From NCBI GenBank assembly GCA_002308615.1, contig DBWC01000108.1:35575-42799 (forward strand): a stretch of 7,225 nt of DNA, given 5' to 3'. The notes under the pieces are model-generated. The model saw only the letters and a program-made list of their open reading frames with translations. It ran no database searches and was not told the DNA's origin. Of this stretch, positions 4,926-7,225 are shown piece by piece. The stretch comes from Clostridiales bacterium UBA1248 (GTDB lineage: Bacteria; Bacillota; Clostridia; Oscillospirales; CAG-272). Position 1 is the stretch's first letter; each line of letters starts with the position of its first letter. The translations under genes and the position numbers were made by a program.

Positions 4926-6433
4926 TCAAACATCATGTTTTTCATATATTCGTCGGCAAACACGGGATTTGCGGCAAGCTCCACCGTTTTTACGCTTTTC
5001 GCAAGTTCTTTTGCCGTTTTTGCAAGCTCTTTTGATAACAGTACAGCCGACGCGCCCGTTAAAGACGCGTTGCCGAGCACCTTTACGCGCTCTGTCAACC
5101 CGTTCGGTATAAGCCCTATTTTCCCCGCGTTTTTTACGTCAAGATAACTGCCGAAGCCGCCGGCGATATAAAGCGTATCAACGTCGTCGCATTTGATTTT
5201 CGCGTGCGACAGAAGCGTTTTTATACCCGCGTGTATCGCGCTTTTAGCAAGCTGAACGGCGCGTATATCCGCCTGCGTTATAACGACGGGCGGGCTGATG
5301 ACGGTTTCCTCGTCTTCCATATATCCCGTCTCGTCTATCGCGCCCGTCTGAAGCAGGGAAGCGACCGCGTCTACAATACCGCTGCCGCATATGCCCGCCG
5401 GCTTCACGCCGCCTATTACGTGTACGTCAAGCGCGCCGTCCGGCAAAACTCTCACGCGGTCTATCGCGGATACGCTTCCGCTCATACCGCAGCTTATGCC
5501 CGCGCCCTCAAACGCCGGACCCGCCGCGGTGGAACAGGCGTAAAGACTGCCGTTGTGATTCAGTACCGTCTCGCCGTTAGTGCCTATGTCGGTCAGCACG
5601 GCGATACCGCCGTTTTTATATATCTGCGACGATATGACCGCGCACGTTATGTCCGCGCCTACAAAAGCGGATATGCACGGCGGCAGATATATTTTCGTAT
5701 CCGCCTGCAATACATCAAGTCCTATGCTTTTTGCCGTTACCGCTTCGCCGAAAAGCCGCTTCGCGTCAAACGGCGCGTGCGTCAATGGTTCCGTGTCAGT
5801 CCCGGTAAGAAAATAAAGCATAACTGTATTGCCGGTCATTACCGCGCCGTCTATATCATTTGCGCTTATCCCGGCGTCTTTTGACGCGGCAGAGGTCAGC
5901 TCGCATAAGAGCTTTCTTATCGCCTCCGTTATTTTTTCGCCGTCGCCTTTAAGCGCCGCTTCCATGCGTGTAACAACGTCGCCGCCGTACGCTCTCTGCG
6001 TGTTGTAAGCGCTCTGTTCGGATAAGATAACGCCGTTTTTATTATATAACCGCAGCGCGACGGTCGTCGTGCCTATGTCAACGGCTATGCCGTATTTTTC
6101 ATATGCGGGAGAAAGGTTTATATCCGGCATATTGCCGTCAACCTTTATTTCCGCTTTGATTTGATCATCGCTTATTATCTCGCAGTCGCCCGTGATATAT
6201 GCCTGACAAGCGAGGCGCACGCCCGATCCGAGTTCTTCTTTTGATAAAACGGTTTTTTCCCTGTCGGTCGGAGAAGACAGATCGCCGCGGCAGAGGAGAC
6301 GGCATTTACCGCATTTTCCGTGACCGCCGCAGATAAATATCTGCAAACCGCGTTCGCGGAGAAAAGCGCCTAAATTCTCGCCCTCCTCCGCTTCATACGA
6401 TATTCCGTTGTATAATACCTTACAAGTCTTCAT
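4922..6433 (-). CDS. RACo/RamA-like reductive activator of corrinoid proteins (2Fe-2S + ASKHA ATPase, DUF4445 type)
   Basis: These proteins use ATP and low-potential electrons to bring an accidentally oxidised Co(II) corrinoid cofactor back to active Co(I) in methyltransferase systems. The 503-aa product has an N-terminal plant-type ferredoxin domain (about 1-90) with the 2Fe-2S ligands C35-x5-C41-x2-C44 and C76. A short linker leads to an ASKHA nucleotide-binding fold with AVDIGTTTVALRLY (117-130, phosphate-1 loop), TDIGTNGE (281-288, phosphate-2 loop), AGICGSGIVD (346-355) and LYIAGGFGSYLD (421-432). It is shorter than the well-studied RACo proteins of about 600 or more residues, mainly because little separates the ferredoxin and ASKHA parts. 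The start ATG lies 1 nt after the DUF2284 stop and has no visible Shine-Dalgarno, and the stop overlaps the GH3 start by 4 nt. The adjacent corrinoid protein gene supports the role strongly. The exact corrinoid partner is inferred. Confidence 0.92.
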   Translation of the reverse strand: MKTCKVLYNGISYEAEEGENLGAFLRERGLQIFICGGHGKCGKCRLLCRGDLSSPTDREKTVLSKEELGSGVRLACQAYITGDCEIISDDQIKAEIKVDGNMPDINLSPAYEKYGIAVDIGTTTVALRLYNKNGVILSEQSAYNTQRAYGGDVVTRMEAALKGDGEKITEAIRKLLCELTSAASKDAGISANDIDGAVMTGNTVMLYFLTGTDTEPLTHAPFDAKRLFGEAVTAKSIGLDVLQADTKIYLPPCISAFVGADITCAVISSQIYKNGGIAVLTDIGTNGETVLNHNGSLYACSTAAGPAFEGAGISCGMSGSVSAIDRVRVLPDGALDVHVIGGVKPAGICGSGIVDAVASLLQTGAIDETGYMEDEETVISPPVVITQADIRAVQLAKSAIHAGIKTLLSHAKIKCDDVDTLYIAGGFGSYLDVKNAGKIGLIPNGLTERVKVLGNASLTGASAVLLSKELAKTAKELAKSVKTVELAANPVFADEYMKNMMFE

Positions 6434-6434
6434 T

Positions 6435-6986
6435 TTAAATATCGAACAGCACTGCGCCGAAATAAGTCACCGTGTTGACACCGTTGATATATTTCATACC
6501 CGCGGCGGCTGCGAGCTTTGATACGTTTACTCCGTACGCTTCAAGCGAAGGCGTGGCTTTGTCGGGATGTCTGCACGGCTCGTTTGTACGTTTTGCGCAC
6601 ACCTTGCACAGCCTGCAGCCGCCCGCGCCCAAAAACAGCTTTCGCTTAAGATCGGTTTTTTCAATATCTTCTCTTATTTCGTACATCAGCTTGTGATGTT
6701 TTTCCGCCGCGTCCGCCATGCCCTCAAAATCGTAGCTGTCCTCAAGCGTGCTCACGGTCTGATATACGAGGATGTATTCGTATGATTTCAGAGCCGCCAT
6801 AAGCTCGTCTATATCGCCCGCGTCCGGCGGACACATCCAGTTTTTGCCGTAGCTTCCGCATACGTTCTGCTCGCACAGACTGCGAAAGGACGCGTCGACG
6901 GACACGTCTGATACCGGTATGACCGCGGCTTTGTACGCGCCTTTCGATAAGACGGTATCCGACAGAGCTTCAAATAATTTCTGCAT
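6435..6986 (-). CDS. DUF2284 cysteine-rich metal-binding protein
   Basis: The 183-aa protein belongs to the family annotated as predicted metal-binding protein DUF2284, whose biochemical role I do not know to be established. Two conserved cysteine clusters are visible. The first is C38-x4-C43-x8-C52 in the segment ending YGKNWMCPP (46-54). The second is C124-x2-C127-x2-C130-x7-C138 in GGCRLCKVCAKRTNEPCRHP (122-141). Seven cysteines in ferredoxin-like spacing suggest one or two Fe-S clusters or another metal site. No signal peptide or membrane helix is seen. Its ATG shares one base with the corrinoid gene's stop (TAATG), and the corrinoid-reactivase gene starts 1 nt after its stop. It thus sits between the methyl carrier and its reactivase, and an electron-transfer or corrinoid maturation/reactivation role is plausible but inferred. 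Confidence 0.88.
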   Translation of the reverse strand: MQKLFEALSDTVLSKGAYKAAVIPVSDVSVDASFRSLCEQNVCGSYGKNWMCPPDAGDIDELMAALKSYEYILVYQTVSTLEDSYDFEGMADAAEKHHKLMYEIREDIEKTDLKRKLFLGAGGCRLCKVCAKRTNEPCRHPDKATPSLEAYGVNVSKLAAAAGMKYINGVNTVTYFGAVLFDI

Positions 6987-7225
6987 TACTGCATCGCAAG
7001 GCAGAACTGCACCGCCGCGTCCGCCGCGGACGCCGCGTCGGGCGTGTAGCAGTCAGCGCCTATCTTTTTGCAGAACGCCTCGTCGACCGGCGCGCCGCCG
7101 ACCATTATTTTGACTTTATCGCGTATGCCGGCTTCTTCCGCTTTTTTAACAACCTCTTCCATAACGCCCATCGTGGTTGTGAGAAGAGCGGAGCAGCAGA
7201 TTATCTGACAGTTCTGCTCGATCGC
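6986..7225 (-). CDS. Corrinoid (B12-binding) methyl-carrier protein, C-terminal part
   Basis: The visible 79 residues are the end of a cobalamin-binding protein of the MtbC/MtmC/MttC-like type, which carries a methyl group on cobalt between two methyltransferases. The gene runs off the right edge, so its start, its helical N-terminal domain and the DxHxxG cobalamin-ligand motif are not visible. What remains matches the second half of the Rossmann-like B12 domain: SALLTTTM (the SxL motif, codons from 7192 downward), KVKIMVGGAPVDEAFCKKIG with the conserved GG, and GADCYTPDAASAADAA near the end. Its TAA stop shares a base with the DUF2284 start. The substrate methyltransferase (for example MtaB, MttB, MtrH or an O-demethylase type) is probably beyond the edge. 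Family identity is clear; the substrate class is not determinable from this fragment. Confidence 0.93.
   Translation of the reverse strand, partial: AIEQNCQIICCSALLTTTMGVMEEVVKKAEEAGIRDKVKIMVGGAPVDEAFCKKIGADCYTPDAASAADAAVQFCLAMQ

Noticed and set aside
4014..5147. Long + strand open frames (377 and 356 codons) opposite the start of GH3 and the end of the reactivase gene
   Set aside because: They lie antisense to two genes with clear family motifs, cross the gene boundary, lack any recognisable motif, and have odd compositions (Arg/Val/Tyr or Ser/Pro rich) typical of antisense shadows in GC-biased coding DNA.
5204..5884. 226-codon + strand open frame opposite the reactivase gene
   Set aside because: Its product is dominated by Tyr, Arg and Ala, as expected from the reverse complement of the Ile/Ala/Gly-rich ASKHA coding frame. 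No ribosome binding site or family pattern is seen.

Overview
The window reads as a chromosomal segment of an anaerobic Clostridia-type Firmicute, with a gut Oscillospirales/Christensenellales-like lineage as the best guess. Four things point there: the ssb-rpsR ribosomal/replication locus, a tetrahydrofolate (THF) riboswitch driving an ECF-type folate S component, AGGAGG-type ribosome binding sites, and a corrinoid methyl-transfer gene cluster. The lineage is inferred from gene content and style only; no 16S rRNA or other direct marker is present.

Left part (1-1036, + strand): ssb encodes the single-stranded DNA-binding protein and is followed by rpsR (ribosomal protein bS18). This is the right half of the usual rpsF-ssb-rpsR unit, and rpsF would lie just outside the window. 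The bS18 is of the zinc-ribbon type and carries an unusual tail of about 65-80 residues rich in Ala, Val, Pro and Glu. The unit ends in a strong intrinsic terminator.

Centre-left (1050-2570, + strand): a near-consensus sigma-70 promoter leads directly into a THF riboswitch aptamer, then a hairpin followed by T6, then folT. The 3' arm of that hairpin contains folT's own Shine-Dalgarno sequence. The encoded FolT is 431 aa, more than twice the usual S-component length. Between canonical helices 4 and 5 it holds an extra two-helix hairpin that presents an outside-facing domain of about 150 residues, part of which resembles a BspA-type leucine-rich repeat and its end cap. This is the strongest novelty candidate in the window.

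Right part (2577-7225, - strand): four genes are read leftward with overlaps or gaps of -4 to +1 nt. They are the C-terminal part of a B12-binding corrinoid protein, a DUF2284 cysteine-rich metal-binding protein, a 2Fe-2S/ASKHA reductive activator of corrinoid proteins (RACo/RamA-like), and a cytoplasmic GH3 beta-glycosidase. The first three form a recognisable methyltransferase support set: methyl carrier, probable Fe-S accessory protein and reactivase. The catalytic methyltransferase is not visible and may lie beyond the right edge. The GH3 gene shares an ATGA overlap with the reactivase gene. This suggests, as inference, that sugar removal from a methoxylated glycoside is coupled to O-demethylation of the aglycone. 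folT and the GH3 gene converge on a shared hairpin at 2543-2571. A folate importer beside a methyl-transfer operon fits THF as the usual methyl acceptor, but the two units are on opposite strands and may be neighbours only by chance.
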